Assembly: GCA_010093685.1 (NCBI GenBank)
Contig: MU006233.1
Coordinates: forward strand, 124,001-188,000
DNA: 64,000 bases
Direction: 5' to 3'
Origin: Ophiobolus disseminans
Lineage: Eukaryota > Ascomycota > Dothideomycetes > Pleosporales > Phaeosphaeriaceae
Part shown: positions 23,555-35,540 of the stretch, piece by piece
Numbering within the stretch: position 1 is the first letter of the stretch
Layout: every line of letters begins with the position of its first letter
Position numbers and translations under genes: made by a program
The notes under the pieces: model-generated
Told to the model about the DNA's origin: nothing
Database searches by the model: none
Seen by the model: the letters and a program-made list of their open reading frames with translations, nothing else

Positions 23555-25595
23555 CTAATCAACCTTGATTGACCGGTAGATCTTCATAGTAAAGAGCCAG
23601 CTTGCACAGAAGCCAATAGTACCTGGCGAAGAGTTAGCCCGTATGCTTGCTAATTATAGTGCGTAGGTCACTTACCAGTAAGCACAAACACCAAGCTGCT
23701 CAACAGCGCACTGTATCCCAAATACACCACTCCACTTGTCCAGCTGGTCCAACTTACATCCTTGACCCAGTAAAGCAGGCAGCTTGCAAACACGTACGCT
23801 GCGCTCGCACCAGCTGTAAAGAAACTTCTCCATTGCCAATGGTAATTCTCGGCGCAGAGCAAGAAATATATCATCAGCACTGTAACTGCGGCGGATGTGA
23901 TGATCATGAGTCCAAAGCAGAGGAAGAGGAAGCCGAACATGTAGTATACCTTTGAAAACCAGATAGAGTTCATGATGAAGTAGAGTTCGACGAAGATGGC
24001 GCCAAACGGAAGGACGCCTGCAAGTGCCATGGAAGGTAATGGGCGCAGATAACCGCCAGCTGGAGGGATTTGGCGTGGAATCTGGTTTGTGCGGACTGGT
24101 GGATCAATCACAGCCTGCTTGAAACCCAGCCAGCTGCCAGCGATACTCAGTGGCACCGAAATCACAAACCAAATAATCACTACCACGAGCATAGTCGTAA
24201 AGGGTACTGCACCAGAGGCGCCACGACCCCAGACAAATAAGTTCAGGAGGAAGAATGTCGCAAAGACGAGACCAGGAAGCGCAAACGGTGTGACTGTGAA
24301 GCAAAGTTTCCAAGACTCGCCGTGGAAAAACTTGTAGGTTCGCGCGGAGACGTAGCCGCCTACGAAGCCAAAGAGGGTGTAGAAGATAATGATCACAGTG
24401 CCGAGCGCGCCACGGTTGCTAGGTGAGAGAAAGCCTAGGAGAGCAAACGCTGAGTTGAGTTAGTATCATACTCCTTGCTGAGTCGGTTTGGAAGCTTACC
24501 AATGGTCAATGCAGTCATTGCAAAGAGCTGCGCTCCGTTACCCACGAGAACTGAAAGTAGTAACGGGTTCTTTGGCGGCCTAAAGACGTCTCCATGTACC
24601 AACTTCCAGCCAGAGTCTTCCGCTACACCATCCTCAACGTCAGGGTTCTCGCCGAAGTCATCAAGACCCAGTTGATCCAAGCGGTTGTACCGTGCGATAT
24701 CCTTTTTCAATGTCCGTACAAGAATGGTGCTCACCATGGCAACCAGGAAGACCACGATAACGGCGGAGTTAACGAGCGAGAACCAGTGGATCTTAGGGTC
24801 GTATTGGTGGAGGTATTTGTCCCACCTGGTCGCAAAAGGTGTTGGGCTTAGTCTCCAGTACACGCCGTATGTGAAAGTGACCTTGTTCTGCTGGTTCTCG
24901 TTAAGGACCACGGGATTGTTCAGCTCGCCACAGACTGCTTGTCCATTGCCTTCCATTCTCGAGTCTCGTAACGAGAAGGGGTCTAACAGCACACCCACCA
25001 CCCTGTAGTTGTTCGCGCTCGCCTCGTGGTAGTCGATGATGATGTCGTAGTGATTGTTGAACACCGGACGGTCTTCGTCCACCTCTCCCAGTGCAAACCC
25101 AGGGCTATAGAAAGGCTGCTCCGTGTTGGGGTCCTTCAAAAGTTGCGCCGCTGGGAGTCCGTCTATCAACCAGTTCAAATCGTACCCCTGGTATATTCTT
25201 GTGTTTACAAACTGCGCATCATCTGGCTCATAGGTTGCCTCACAAAGCGCCTTGCACGTCTCATTTTTGCCCAGGAGTAGCTCAAAGGGGCTTGTTTGTA
25301 TTCGGTCGCCGAACAGTATGCTCCCTAGGCTTTCGCGAACCTGTTTGGGCCCACCTTCCGGCTGGCAGAAGCGGAACGCCGGGTGGTAATAGTCGAAGGA
25401 GAATACCGAGCGTAGCTTGGGGTCGTTTTGCGAGTCGGCAGGAGTGAGGTGGTTGACGTATAGTGGTACGACATCTCCTTGTTTGTAAGATGTTGGCGCG
25501 GTGCCTGGAAAGTAGAAGGCTGCCACTGGCGATGCGCCCAGCGCCAGCAACGACGCTACGAGGGCGCCCGATGGCAATCTTTCGGGTCGCCGCAT
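23555..25595 (-). CDS. TM9SF/nonaspanin (Emp70/Tmn family)
   Basis: Three exons (25595-24500, 24449-23676, 23622-23555) give 645 residues in phase. The order is a signal peptide (LVASLLALGASPVAAFYFPG), a large lumenal domain with YVNHLTPADSQ and YDLNWLIDGLPAA, and nine hydrophobic helices. The last exon encodes GFCASWLFTMKIYRSIKVD, ending in the KxD-type tail typical of this family. That tail supports COPI-dependent Golgi retention. Family members act in endosomal/Golgi membranes, in protein sorting and in copper or adhesion phenotypes of yeast. The first intron falls between TM regions and the last intron precedes the final helix. The full length is normal for the family. Confidence 0.93.
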
Positions 25596-26254
25596 GGTTT
25601 GGAGACGTTGTGTCTGCTCCGAGCAGTGGTGGTATACGTGGACGGCGCCGTGCAGCGCAACACGGCCGTGTCAGCTAAATTCGAGGCGGGAAGTTGAAAC
25701 GCAGCCTTGGTCGAGTCGCTGGAAATGAATAGGGTCGGGCACGGATTGATGGGGATGTATAGTCGGAGAGGCGAATTGCGACTGTGGCCTTTGGGGCTTT
25801 ATGGGCTACTGTGGTGGTGATAGCAATGTGGTGTTCGTGGAGCTTACTAGTCCGGAGCTCCAACGTTACCTGAATGCTGAACTCGGAAGTTACGCGTATG
25901 CCAAGCCAGCCTCGAAGCCTATGTAAGGGTCTCCGGCACCCATGCCGACGTCAATGTCCATGTCAGTGACAGCATTCATGTACGTTCTTTGCAGTCGAGT
26001 CAGTGTGCCGTGACACATGGGCGCTTACAACTGCACATCATCTGAACAGGACGTGTGAAGTGAATTTAAATGTTGATTCTCATCAAGGCCCATAGTTATG
26101 TACATCAGTCATGATGTTCCGTACGCCTGAGCGATGTCAAACCTGCTACCCCAACGTGCAGCACGCAAAGTGAAGCATGCCAAAATTCCCACGAACGCGC
26201 TTTGATATCGAAGAAGACAAGTACAAGAAACGACATTGGGTATCGACCCTCCCC
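25596..26254. other. Intergenic region
   Basis: This is 659 bp upstream of the nonaspanin gene and downstream of the FRQ1 homologue, both on the minus strand. It should hold the nonaspanin promoter. No coding signal is convincing. Confidence 0.45.
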
Positions 26255-27392
26255 TTAGACCAGACCATCGTAAAGAGAAAGCGCAGAGACGATGGTCTCG
26301 TCGCGCTTGGAGCCTTCCTTGAACTCGGCCATGTCTAGGCTGCCGTTCTCGTCCTTGTCCATCATCCGGAAGATCTTGCGGACTCGCTTCTCGGGCGTGT
26401 CCTCATCCTCGGGGAGCTTGACCATGGAGCCGACCTGCATTTGTCAGCCTCTTGTGCACCAGATAGAGTTCGTTTTCGCATACCATCTTGTAAATGGCTT
26501 CTACGATTGCCAGCATCTCCTCGTAGCTGATCTTGCCGTCGCCGTCAATGTCGTATAGCTGGAAGGCCCAGTCGAGCTTGTCCTCCATCTTTCCACGGCT
26601 GGTCACGCTCAGCGCGCAGATGAACTCCTTGAAGTCGATTGTCCCCGACTTGTCCGCGTCGAATACGTTGAAGACATAATCTGCAAACGATGACGGGTCG
26701 CCGAAGGGAAAGAACTGCTTATAGATCTTCTGGAACTCCTCCTTTGTGAGCATGCCCGACGGGCAGTCCTTGAGGAAACCTGCTTGTGCTTAGATGATGC
26801 TCGCGCAACGCTGCGTGTCCCCGTGCGCACCTTTGTACCATTGTTGTAGCTCCTTCTTGTCGAAATGGGTCGCTTTCTGGAGGTCGGCAAGTTCCTGCTG
26901 CGACAGCTTGCTTTGGCTACAGTGACGCACGATCAGCTTCTCGTTCCCAAGGTGTATGTGCTGGATGCCGCATCGGGCGCCGAGGTCCTCCTCGAGGTGC
27001 CGGACGGCGTTTGCGAGGGCGGCGTCGCGCGCGGCTTTGTAGTGCGTGTATCCGGGGTCATCGTGGAGGGGCACCTCGGCGTGGTGGAGGCGCGCAAAGT
27101 TGAGGGGCGGACGGCATATGCGTGCATCGTACGCGCCGAGCGGCATGTGAGGCTGCGACCCCCGGCGCTGGCGGTCGGCCTGGTCGTGGCCGCGGTCGTC
27201 CGTCTGCGGTGGCATGGCCGCGCGATCTGCGGTTGGAGGCGGGGCTGTCGGCGTCGACTGGGCAGTACTCGTGCGTCCAGCGTGCCGCGTCCGGCCTCGG
27301 TGTGAATGGAAAGCGTCCCCGGCGGCCCGGGAGTGGCGGTGGTTGCAAACGCCGTGGGATAGGAAAGAGGGCGGAACTTACGATTTACCCAT
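26255..27392 (-). CDS. FRQ1: Frequenin / neuronal calcium sensor 1 homologue
   Basis: Four exons (27392-27382, 26910-26831, 26779-26484, 26434-26255) give 188 residues. Exon 1 has only 11 nt (Met-Gly-Lys plus two bases). The joined start MGKSKLSQQEL carries the N-myristoylation glycine and matches the family. Three functional-looking EF-hand loops are visible: DADKSGTIDFKEF, DIDGDGKISYEEM and DKDENGSLDMAEF. The first, degenerate EF-hand includes KDCPSGMLT, also typical. Frq1/NCS-1 binds calcium and activates phosphatidylinositol 4-kinase Pik1 at the Golgi. The first intron is 471 bp, far longer than other introns here, and is discussed separately. Confidence 0.95.
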
Positions 27393-28107
27393 GGCTGCTC
27401 TGCTATGGAACGGCGGGTGTGTAGTGGCTAAGGTTCTGCAGACGCGCAGGAGTACGGGAGACGGTCTCGCGCAGGCAGTCGTGAGGGAGTGGGCGCAGCA
27501 GCACAGCAAACCGTGGACGCTGGGCGTGAAGTGGCGGGGTTCACAGGCCAATGGACTCGATGGCGGGGTTCGGTGGCGACGGAGACAACTAGGCGCAGCA
27601 GAGGGGCCAGGAACAGGAAAGGATGCGGTTCTTGGGATGCTATGCGGATCTTGGGCCTTGGTACGGTGCAGGAACAGGAAGCGTGTGCGTGGCCGGCGAG
27701 CGATACAGTATGACGGAGCGTGCCAGCGGAGGTTTCAAGGCTAAACGTGCAGCGACAGCTCGGCTGGTCCAGACAAATATAGCCCGCCGGCATGCTCCCA
27801 CTCCCGCTGGACATGCAACAGTCGTCCGCCGAACGAACCCCACGGCTCTCGAAGAAGCCTGTTCGCCGTGGCCATTCGCGGCCGTGTGGAGCTGAACTGA
27901 CCACCCATGGCCCGGGTTTTGGCGCCCGCATCTGCGCCAGCCCTATCGATCCCGCCTGCGCGTAAGCACACATCCCCATTCACTCGCGGCGCACTGCGTT
28001 GTCTCACGTGCACGTGACCTGGACCCTGGCGATCCCACACGCATTGCGCCGGGCGTTGACACCGCTCGCACTACCCGCCAGCCGCCTCGTATCGTCTACT
28101 CTCTACC
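27393..28107. promoter_or_regulatory. Divergent promoter region FRQ1/MED4
   Basis: This is 715 bp between start codons of FRQ1 (minus) and MED4 (plus). It is GC-rich, which creates chance open frames on both strands. I see no defined element. Confidence 0.4.
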
Positions 28108-29046
28108 ATGGAGACCATGTTGTCGACCCACTTCGACCGTGTTGAGAAGGCGCTGGGGACGCTAGTGGATTCGATCGCTGCATACAACCCGTCACCACAA
28201 GCTGCAGTCGATCTGGTGGCAGCTGACGATGAGCTGAGCCAAGGACTAGACCAGCGTGAGTGTCCGAGCTACCCTTTTTAGTGACAGAGACCAACTGTAG
28301 CAGTTGCACGGCACCAGGCAAACCATGCCCGCATCCAGTCCCTGCGCTCCGAAGCTGAAGCGCTCGAAGAACAGCTCAAGACGTCCGTCTCTGCCCTGGC
28401 CAGCCTGCGCCATGAGCTGTTCGAGACGCCAGCTACCACCTTCCCCACCGACTCGCGCCCTGTCCGCTTCGACGAGCTTCTGCAGTACGCGAAGAGCATA
28501 TCCCAGCACACTGTGCCGCCAACATACCGCGAGCGCGTGCCCCAGGCATCTGCCGACGACGACAAAGACAAGGAAGATGCAACATCCGCCGGTGCTCCCA
28601 CGAATGGCGTGAACACGCCCGCGAACGCACTAGATGCCATGGACACCTCTGGGGCCACCCCACAGGCACCAAAGGAGGGCGATATCTTCGCCAACACGCC
28701 GCTGGACATCACAGCCGAAGAAGAGGAGTGGCTCAAGAAGCTCAAGGACAGCAGAATCGCGTGGTATCCGTGGCCTAGTGAAGAGAAGATCCGCACCGGC
28801 AACCTCTACAAGCTCATGTACTGGCAAGCAAAGGGCAAGGATCTGGATGACTTTGATGTGTACGTGGCCGAGGAGGCTAAGCGCACCAACCCTATAACCC
28901 AGGAAGAGGTCACAAATCCAGAGCTGGAGGCAGCGATCAACGATGCCCAAGGACAACAGCCAGCTGCTGCTCCAAGCCAACAGCAACCGCGGCCGGCTCC
29001 CGCCCCAAGGATCTTTAGCGATTTTGATGATTTGGACGACCCTTAA
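28108..29046 (+). CDS. MED4: Mediator complex subunit 4
   Basis: Two exons (28108-28255, 28304-29046) give 296 residues. The order is the N-terminal coiled coil (ALGTLVDSIAAYNPSPQAA, then RHQANHARIQSLRSEAEALE), the conserved block RPVRFDELLQYAKSISQHT, and the short motif IAWYPWPSEEKIRTGNL near the end. These are hallmark Med4 features. The tail ends in Pro/Gln-rich sequence and FSDFDDLDDP. Med4 sits in the Mediator middle module and links RNA polymerase II to activators in the nucleus. The intron acceptor at TAGCAG keeps the helix register. Confidence 0.92.
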
Positions 29047-29560
29047 ACATGCGGGGAAATTTGTGGGCGTGACTAGCTTTTATATGACAAGACCGACTCC
29101 AGGATAAATATCTATCAGAACTTATATATCATAAGCTTAAGTGACCTCATTCCTTCGTCCCACCTTCATCGTTCATTATATGTCTGTTTCTCAACTCACT
29201 GGAGTATTGCATGAGACTTAGTGCGCGACCCATGATGTTGACTACAGTTCTTTAGTGGTTGAAGAAGGATCAGAACGGATAGGAACAGAGAAGAAGGAAT
29301 GTTGAAGTAGCACCTGTACTCATTGCAATTTGTGGTGTCACAATTGGTACGCAAGCACAAGGGCTGCCCAGACATGTGAAAATAAATCACGTGTGAATGT
29401 GGAAGTCAGTGAGGTCGACGCCAAGCGATCAAGTGAAAGAGCATGATCTGCACAGGGATAACGCGTGCCACAAGCGAGACGCGCTACGCCTGACGCTAAA
29501 CTTTAAGCTCTGATCTCGACACCTCAAAGAGCTCCAAGCTTGCAACAACCACTGACAACC
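29047..29560. other. Intergenic spacer
   Basis: This is 514 bp between two plus-strand genes, fairly AT-rich after MED4. ACGCGT occurs at about 29460, about 100 bp upstream of the next start codon. No coding feature is seen. Confidence 0.4.
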
Positions 29561-31387
29561 ATGAACCCATTCCAACCAGTCGCAGATGTAGAAACGAGGC
29601 TATGCACTGCAGTAAATGCGGCGATACAATCTTGGAACGCGGAGTCGCTCGCTCAAATCGTCCAAATCGAACCACCGTATCACCCAGATGAAGAATACCA
29701 AGAGCTTATCTATTCCCTACAGAACAACTACCCGGAGGATGACGACAGTACCGAAGAACGACTTGAGCAGCTCATCAAGCAAATCGTCCCCGAAACGGAA
29801 GAATCTGAGGATGCCGATGGAAGACCGATACAATCATGGAGTTCATTAGTTACTTTCCTTGTGAACTGGATGGCCTTTTTGCGGGATGTGGATCCGGCAA
29901 ACTATCTTGAAGTATATCAACGGTTGAAAGAACTGCTGGAGTAAGCACGATTCCTGCAACAGTCGCAATTGCAATTGCAATCACGAGCCAACCCTTCCCA
30001 TGCAGTGCACTGAACAGTATCTAGGCAAGCGAACAGCGCACTACAACATCCGACGAAGGGAATACTTATGCTACCGACTATAATGTCGTACTCAAATACC
30101 TTCGCCAAAGTAGCCATGGGTTTAGATAAACAGCCCGAGCTTATTCAAGATCTGCTCGAAGAATCCATGAGTGAAGAAGGTCAGCGAGAATCACTTCCAG
30201 AGAAAGCGGCAAACGTTGTCCGACAGGCTTTCATCACTTGTCTGAACGACCGTAACACTGTACCTGGAGGTATCAAAAACGGCAAGCCTGATGGCAAAAA
30301 GGTGGGCATCTACAAGATGGCGAATATCTGCCTACGAATCCTTCAACAGGCAGAGAAGCCAGAAAGCTGCGAGACAATCTTCAGGAACATCATGCAATCT
30401 TCGCCACCGCTTGGAATCTATCCTGCCGCAGAGCGCGTCACGTTCCTCTACTACCTTGGTCGATACCAGTTCGCCAATACTCGCTTCTACTCTGCCCAAT
30501 TGGTGCTACAGGAGGCTTGGGATCATTGCTCAACCGATCAACTTTACTACAAGCAGCGCCGCCTGATTTTAGTATATTTGGTGACTTCCAACCTACTTCT
30601 CGGCCGGTTCCCTACGGAAAACATATACCAACTCGCGGAAGCAGAGGGTTTTCGCGAGGCCTTTACCCCAATCACTCAAGCCATTCGCAAGGGAGACCTT
30701 GAGAAATTTCGACGGATCACCAAGCTGGACTTTTCGCACCCTGCCTCGAGCTTTCTCCTACGTCACCGCATTTTCTACCAAATCGGCAATTACTGCGAAG
30801 TGCTTGTCTGGCGGTCACTAGCTCGAAAAGTCTTTCTCGTAACCGAAATGCAAGACCAAGACCAAGAAGAAGAGCTCACAATGCAATTCGGCGACGCCAC
30901 CAAAGATAAGAAAGCGTCATCGCTCGATCTGAACACACTGCTACACGCATTCCAGCTACTTGAGGGTCGTGCGAAGAACAAGAATGCCGCGGTGAGTGCA
31001 CAAGATCAAGGTCCTGGTCGCCGCAGTATGGCCAGCGTTATTCAAGGACTACACACACCTTCCAAGCCAAAGTATATCGACCCAGACTTTGACGGCGTAG
31101 ATGGACTAGTACCGTATGATCACGAGATGGACATGCTGGAAATGGAATCCATCAGTTCGAGTCTCATCACACAAGGCCTCATGAACGGTTACATCAGCCG
31201 GTCATCCCTGAGGGTTGCGCTGTCCAGCATATCGAAACGAGGGGGCTTGGACAATGCGTTCCCCAATCCATGGGAGAACGCCAAGAGTCGGAACTCGGAT
31301 GATGTGTTGGGCTGGAAGAAAGAGGCTGGTAGCGAGACTGCTGGACTGATCGTCCATTTGAGCGGTGCGCGGCCAGTTGGAGAGTAA
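29561..31387 (+). CDS. Csn12/PCID2-family PCI-domain protein
   Basis: Two exons (29561-29940, 30025-31387) give 580 residues. The body follows the Csn12/PCID2/Thp1 layout: a helical N-terminus, ERVTFLYYLGRYQFANTRFY, then KQRRLILVYLVTSNLLLGRFP, and the PCI winged-helix end MESISSSLITQGLMNGYI followed by NPWENAK. It is longer than yeast Csn12 because of an inserted charged/low-complexity part around residues 400-460 (QDQDQEEELTMQF). Relatives act in the COP9-associated Csn12-Thp3 complex or in TREX-2 mRNA export. Sequence alone does not separate these two roles here. The 84-bp intron is clean. Confidence 0.83.
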
Positions 31388-31674
31388 GAGTGGTTTGAAC
31401 GATACCCCTTGGTGAATTATCAAAAGCGTAAATGGATTGATTTGGTTATAGTACAGATGAAGTCGCGCGCCGCTCCTGCCTGTGTCCATGTCGAGGATGT
31501 CACAGCCCCTGAACCATCGTGTTGTTTCTACTTGTCGTCTGTCGTCGCGTTTATCTGACGTTTCGCCGAGTCTCACGTCGATAGCACTCAGTATCCAGGG
31601 GGAATATAGTTCACGAACAGTTTTGATGCTGTAATAAGAGTACCACTGAAGTAGAAGTGTACTCTGTGATGCTA
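31388..31674. other. Convergent 3' spacer
   Basis: This is under 300 bp between the PCI gene and the poorly resolved minus-strand gene. It is probably 3' UTR on both sides. Confidence 0.35.
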
Positions 31675-32090
31675 TTAGCAGCATCTTCCTTTTCGATGAC
31701 ACGCAACATACGGCTCGTTGCGAGATACAATGCTGACCATACAGCACTTTTCCAGCCCGAGGTTCGCGACTTTGGGGTTTGGTAGATTCACTTCGACGAG
31801 GACGGTTGTTTCATTCGGACTCCTCAGCTCTGGCGCTCGAAAAGAGTTATCAACAAACAACCACGACCGTATTACTTCGGCCTCGCGCAAGTCTCGCCCT
31901 TCGCCTTCGCCAGGATCTACGTCGGTGTTCTCTCCCGTAATCCTCCAAAATTATATCAGCTGCTGGCTTCAGCAGATCAGAAACTCGATATACCTTGATA
32001 ATACGTCGGCGCCTGCGCTGGAGAAAGGTGCCTTGCACAACACACCCTTGGAAGGATTCCAATGCAAGGAACGAGTACGACAACACCAAT
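31675..32090 (-). CDS. Probable 3' exons of an unrecognised minus-strand gene (possibly decayed)
   Basis: Two exons make protein-like sequence when joined at a good GTATAT...TTGGAG intron of 55 bp. The upstream piece reads NPSKGVLCKAPFSSAGADVL. The downstream piece reads ITGENTDVDPGEGEGRD, EVIRSWLFVDNSFRAPELRS, then TTVLVEVNLPNPKVANL. The join is phase-correct. Upstream of about 32090 the frame runs into a stop. The only nearby ATG (32130, MNSSWSKEALFGLPGIG) is in another frame, so no intact 5' end could be built. It may be a gene with an unusual first intron or a truncated copy. I recognise no family. Confidence 0.4.
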
Positions 32091-32130
32091 GCCTGGAAGA
32101 CCGAAGAGCGCTTCTTTGGACCAACTACTG

Positions 32131-33628
32131 TTCATGGTGGGATCGTCTTGGCCATGTGAGGGGTATGACGTTGCTGCTCAGTTTGAGATGACAATTTGTT
32201 GTTCAGTCGTATCCGATATGCTGGCATACCTTGTTGCGAGGGAGGCATCAAGATCCACCTCGTTTATACTGGAGACGGCCGCACAACATGTTCTTGTCGG
32301 TCGAGTACACGATGAGCTAGGACATTTTAAGGACGCTGAAGGTAGATAGTTGATCCATATATCAGGACTTCGAATAAGCGGCATATATGTTACGATTCAG
32401 AAACAGAGTGGAGAGATGGGATCAGATCTGTTAGAATATAATTACTCTGCACATTCGAATCCCGGGCTTTTGAACGTCAATGACACCAAGCAGCCACATG
32501 GTCACCGTGCTTTTGACTGGCCAGAGCACCAGCAGGCGTTCCGTGGCCTGCATAAACAGAACTCACATTAGATGGCGCCAGGCACTTATTTTTCTCGACT
32601 GACCAATGCGTGCAGAGCATTGTGACATCCAGTCACTGCTTCTACCATGCCTTGTCACGACCGAGGGAGGCTGAAGAATATGGCAACAAATAGGGCGTGT
32701 TTTCAAACAACGTTCCACGTGTAGTTCGGAACACGACGTGGATTGGGAGTGCTGACATGGAATTGGACGGCTGACGTGGCAAATATCAAGAGCAGGTGTT
32801 TTCTACCGAGCCTCGGACGCTTACAGGGCATAATAAGGGGATCGAATTTTGTCGGCTTCGCCACAAGGGCTCGCAAAGTCTGAGTAGTTTGGCTGCCAGT
32901 ACCTAGGTAGGTAGAGTTTGTAGTGCCATACTACCTACCCTAGAGACAATAAGAGATAGTTAGTAACTTATCTCAAGTACCTAGGTAAACCCGACTTCTG
33001 AGATGCGCTACGTAGGTAGAATGCAGAAAGTAGCTTGGGAGAGGAATTCGACTCGAAATTTATGTCTGAAGCTCTGGGATTAGAACTTGAAAGATAGGGA
33101 GTTGAAACATGCAGAACCCATACCAAAGAGTTGCATGAAAAAGAGAACATAGTGGATAATAGATTTTTATACTGCAACGAATCCCGAAAGTGCTAAAGTT
33201 GCTGCTGAATTGATTCACCGCAGCGAAGAAACGATGAAGACTTGGATCAACTCTCGATCTTTGCTGAAACGGCGTGGCTTTCAGACATGTGCCTGCCACC
33301 CGAATTCGACATTGCGATAGAAGACCACCTGTCAAAAAATGACCATGTGACTTGAATCAAGAAGTGAGACCAGAAATATGAGAGAGTAAAATACGTTCGA
33401 AGATCCACATCTTCCCCGCCCCTATTACCCAAGCGACCCACTAAGTGCAACACACACCGCCATGCCATCCCTCCAACCATTCTGCACCCCCCCCCCCTCC
33501 CCCCCCAACACATTGCGAGCATCTATGGAAATCGTTATCGTCGCCATGCGAGTGTTTTAATAGCATTATTTATAAATTTATTTCAGAATTTCTCAACAAT
33601 TGATCAATCAGTTGATGAACTGCCTGCA
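32131..33628. other. Intergenic region with palindromic TACCTAGGTA motifs
   Basis: About 1.5 kb without a supported gene. It includes two exact TACCTAGGTA palindromes (32900-32909 and 32978-32987) with half-sites CTACCTACC and CGTAGGTAG nearby. A C-rich tract lies at about 33486-33507. Open frames are short and unconvincing. Confidence 0.5.
32900..32987. repeat. Pair of TACCTAGGTA palindromes
   Basis: Two identical 10-bp palindromes lie 78 bp apart, with further AGGTAG/CTACCT half-sites between and after them (for example around 33010). Such AGGTA-rich motifs recur in intergenic DNA of filamentous ascomycetes. Their function is not known to me. Confidence 0.6.
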
Positions 33629-33709
33629 GGCGTGGTGGCAGAGTGGTTATTGCGTAAGACTAGAAATCTTATTCCCTTGGGAGCGTAGGTTCGAATCCTG
33701 CCCACGTCG
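33629..33709 (+). tRNA. tRNA-Ser (anticodon AGA), no intron
   Basis: The sequence folds as a class II tRNA. The acceptor stem GGCGTGG pairs with CCACGTC and the discriminator is G, as expected for tRNA-Ser. The D arm contains GGCAGAGTGGTTA. The anticodon stem TAAGA/TCTTA encloses loop CTAGAAA with anticodon AGA at 33662-33664. A long variable arm (TCCC/GGGA) and the T arm GTAGG-TTCGAAT-CCTGC (B box) complete it. The 3' T-run TTCTTTTT follows as a Pol III terminator. It reads UCU, plus UCC/UCA by inosine. Confidence 0.95.
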
Positions 33710-33904
33710 TTCTTTTTGGCGTCGTGTTGTTGAGATGTGGTGTCTTTTTTCGTGTTGGGTGGAGGTGCCGTTTGAAGGGCGGGCGCTGGCGAACTTCAGT
33801 ACCTCCGAGCACACACGAACACCATTGACGACCTTTCTTTTAGCCAGCAAACTCAGTGAAGAAATGAGTATATGAATGTACATTGCTTGTATGTGTTTGA
33901 TATA

Positions 33905-35042
33905 TTATGATATCGTGCAAATGACTTTGCCCTTTGTCTTGTTCTCCTCCAATAGCCGATGCGCATCCTGCACTTGCTCCCACGGCAACACCTTGTCTAC
34001 GAACAGCTTGAACCGGCCGTCCTTGAACTTAGGCAGCGCATGCTCCACAAGCTGATCCCTCAACTTGCCCTGATAGTCCTCGTCCCGACTCCTCAAACTG
34101 CTACCCACAAAGGTACACCTCTTGCGGATGAAAGCGCTAATATCCGTACCTTCAGGTACCCTGGTTCCGCCCATGAAGCCCAGATTCACGATTACTCCGT
34201 CTTTCGCAATGGCGTCGAGGTTTTGTTGAAAGTACGACGCGCCGATAAAGTCAACGATGATGTCTACGCCCTTTTTGTCGGTGGCTTTCATGACTTCTTC
34301 GACCCAGTTTTGGCTGGTGGTGTTGAAGGCGCCGTCTGCGCCGAGCTCCTTGACTGCGAATTCGCATTTCGAGTCCTGACGTGCGGTTGCGTAAACGGCG
34401 GAAGCAGAGTCAGCACGCGAGAGTTGGATACCTGCGATCGAGACAGAGGATGCGGCGGCGTGCCAGAGAATACTCTTGCCCGCTGCAAAATTGGCGACAA
34501 GGTACATTGCTTGGGTGGCGGTTATCCACGTCTACAATCACATGGTTAGCTTGCGCGGCACTCGAGGAGTAGGGTGGTGGTGCGAGACGACGTGACGTAC
34601 CTCTGGAATACCAGCGCATTGCTCCCAAGTCAACTCCTTTGGCTTCCTTACAAGCATATGCGTCGACACTGCGATGTACTCTGCGTATGCACCGCCATAT
34701 GCCAATCCAAACACCTCGTCTCCCTCCTTGAAACCTTCCCGTCCACCATCTCCGTCGCTCAATTCGGCAATGGTGCCAGAGAACTCGACACCCAGTATCT
34801 TGGAAGCTCCAGGCGGTACGGGATATTGTCCTTCGCGCTGTAGAAGATCCATTCGGTTCAGGCCAAATGCTTTGATCTTGACGAGCGCTTGCGACTTGCC
34901 GAGCTTGGGTTTGGGGACATCAGCGATGTGGAGGGCCTCAATGGGGCCTTTGCCATCTTTAATATCTTTGAGAAGGTAAGTATTGAAAGAATTGATGTAT
35001 TACATATTCCTACGAACCTACTGCGCGCATTGTGTCACCCAT
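33905..35042 (-). CDS. Zinc-independent NADPH:quinone oxidoreductase (MDR family, PIG3/TP53I3-like)
   Basis: Three exons (35042-35018, 34965-34601, 34531-33905) give 338 residues. The joined N-terminus MRAVDIKDGKGPIEALHIAD is typical. The start could be 35042 (MGDTMRAV) or 35030 (MRAV). Conserved blocks are KAFGLNRMDLLQREG, ILGVEFSGTI, the substrate-site AYGGAYAEYIAV, and VDIIVDFIGASYFQQNLDAI in the Rossmann domain. The structural-zinc cysteines of alcohol dehydrogenases are absent, as in quinone reductases. The predicted activity is NADPH-dependent one-electron reduction of quinones in the cytosol. One point is odd: the segment after LVANFAAGKSILWHAAASSVS looks variable compared with the usual GGxSGVG loop. 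Confidence 0.88.
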
Positions 35043-35540
35043 ATTTGTGAAGCGCTTGCTTTATGTTCAGTGAACCTAGGGGTTGTGCAAACACTATAGT
35101 GAAGGTCCGCAAAAGACCTCAACGGCAATCAGTAGTACAGTACGTCTGAAAGACACGAACACGAGGCTTGAAATATGATGTCCGACAACTTTTCCGTTGC
35201 GTTTTCCGGCAGCTACCGAATGATTTCTAATGATGTCAAGTGGGGTAGCTTACGCTTCACTAATGCAGCTTACAACTTCGGCGGGGTAATTACAGATTTC
35301 ATGTCAGAATGTCAGATCGAAGGGAGAGTGATTGGTGAGGTGTATAGCATTACAGGTAGATAAGACGTTCGCAACATTGACTAATGCTATACATCCGGAT
35401 CCTCATATGGGGTTCTGGTGGCCCCCATGAGCCACAAGTGAAGGCACGACACAGCAATCCGGCGTGTCCGTCCGGTTGCAGCGTGCATCAGCCAGTTGAA
35501 CACGTCGCTCCCTCAAAGCGAAAGCAACACGCGCTGTCTC
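35043..35540. other. Intergenic region
   Basis: This is 498 bp between the quinone reductase start and the RFA1 3' end, both on minus. It holds the quinone reductase promoter. No coding signal is supported. Confidence 0.4.

Noticed and set aside
33486..33507. C-rich tract
   Set aside because: Simple homopolymer-like run. No i-motif or gene context that makes it more than low-complexity DNA.
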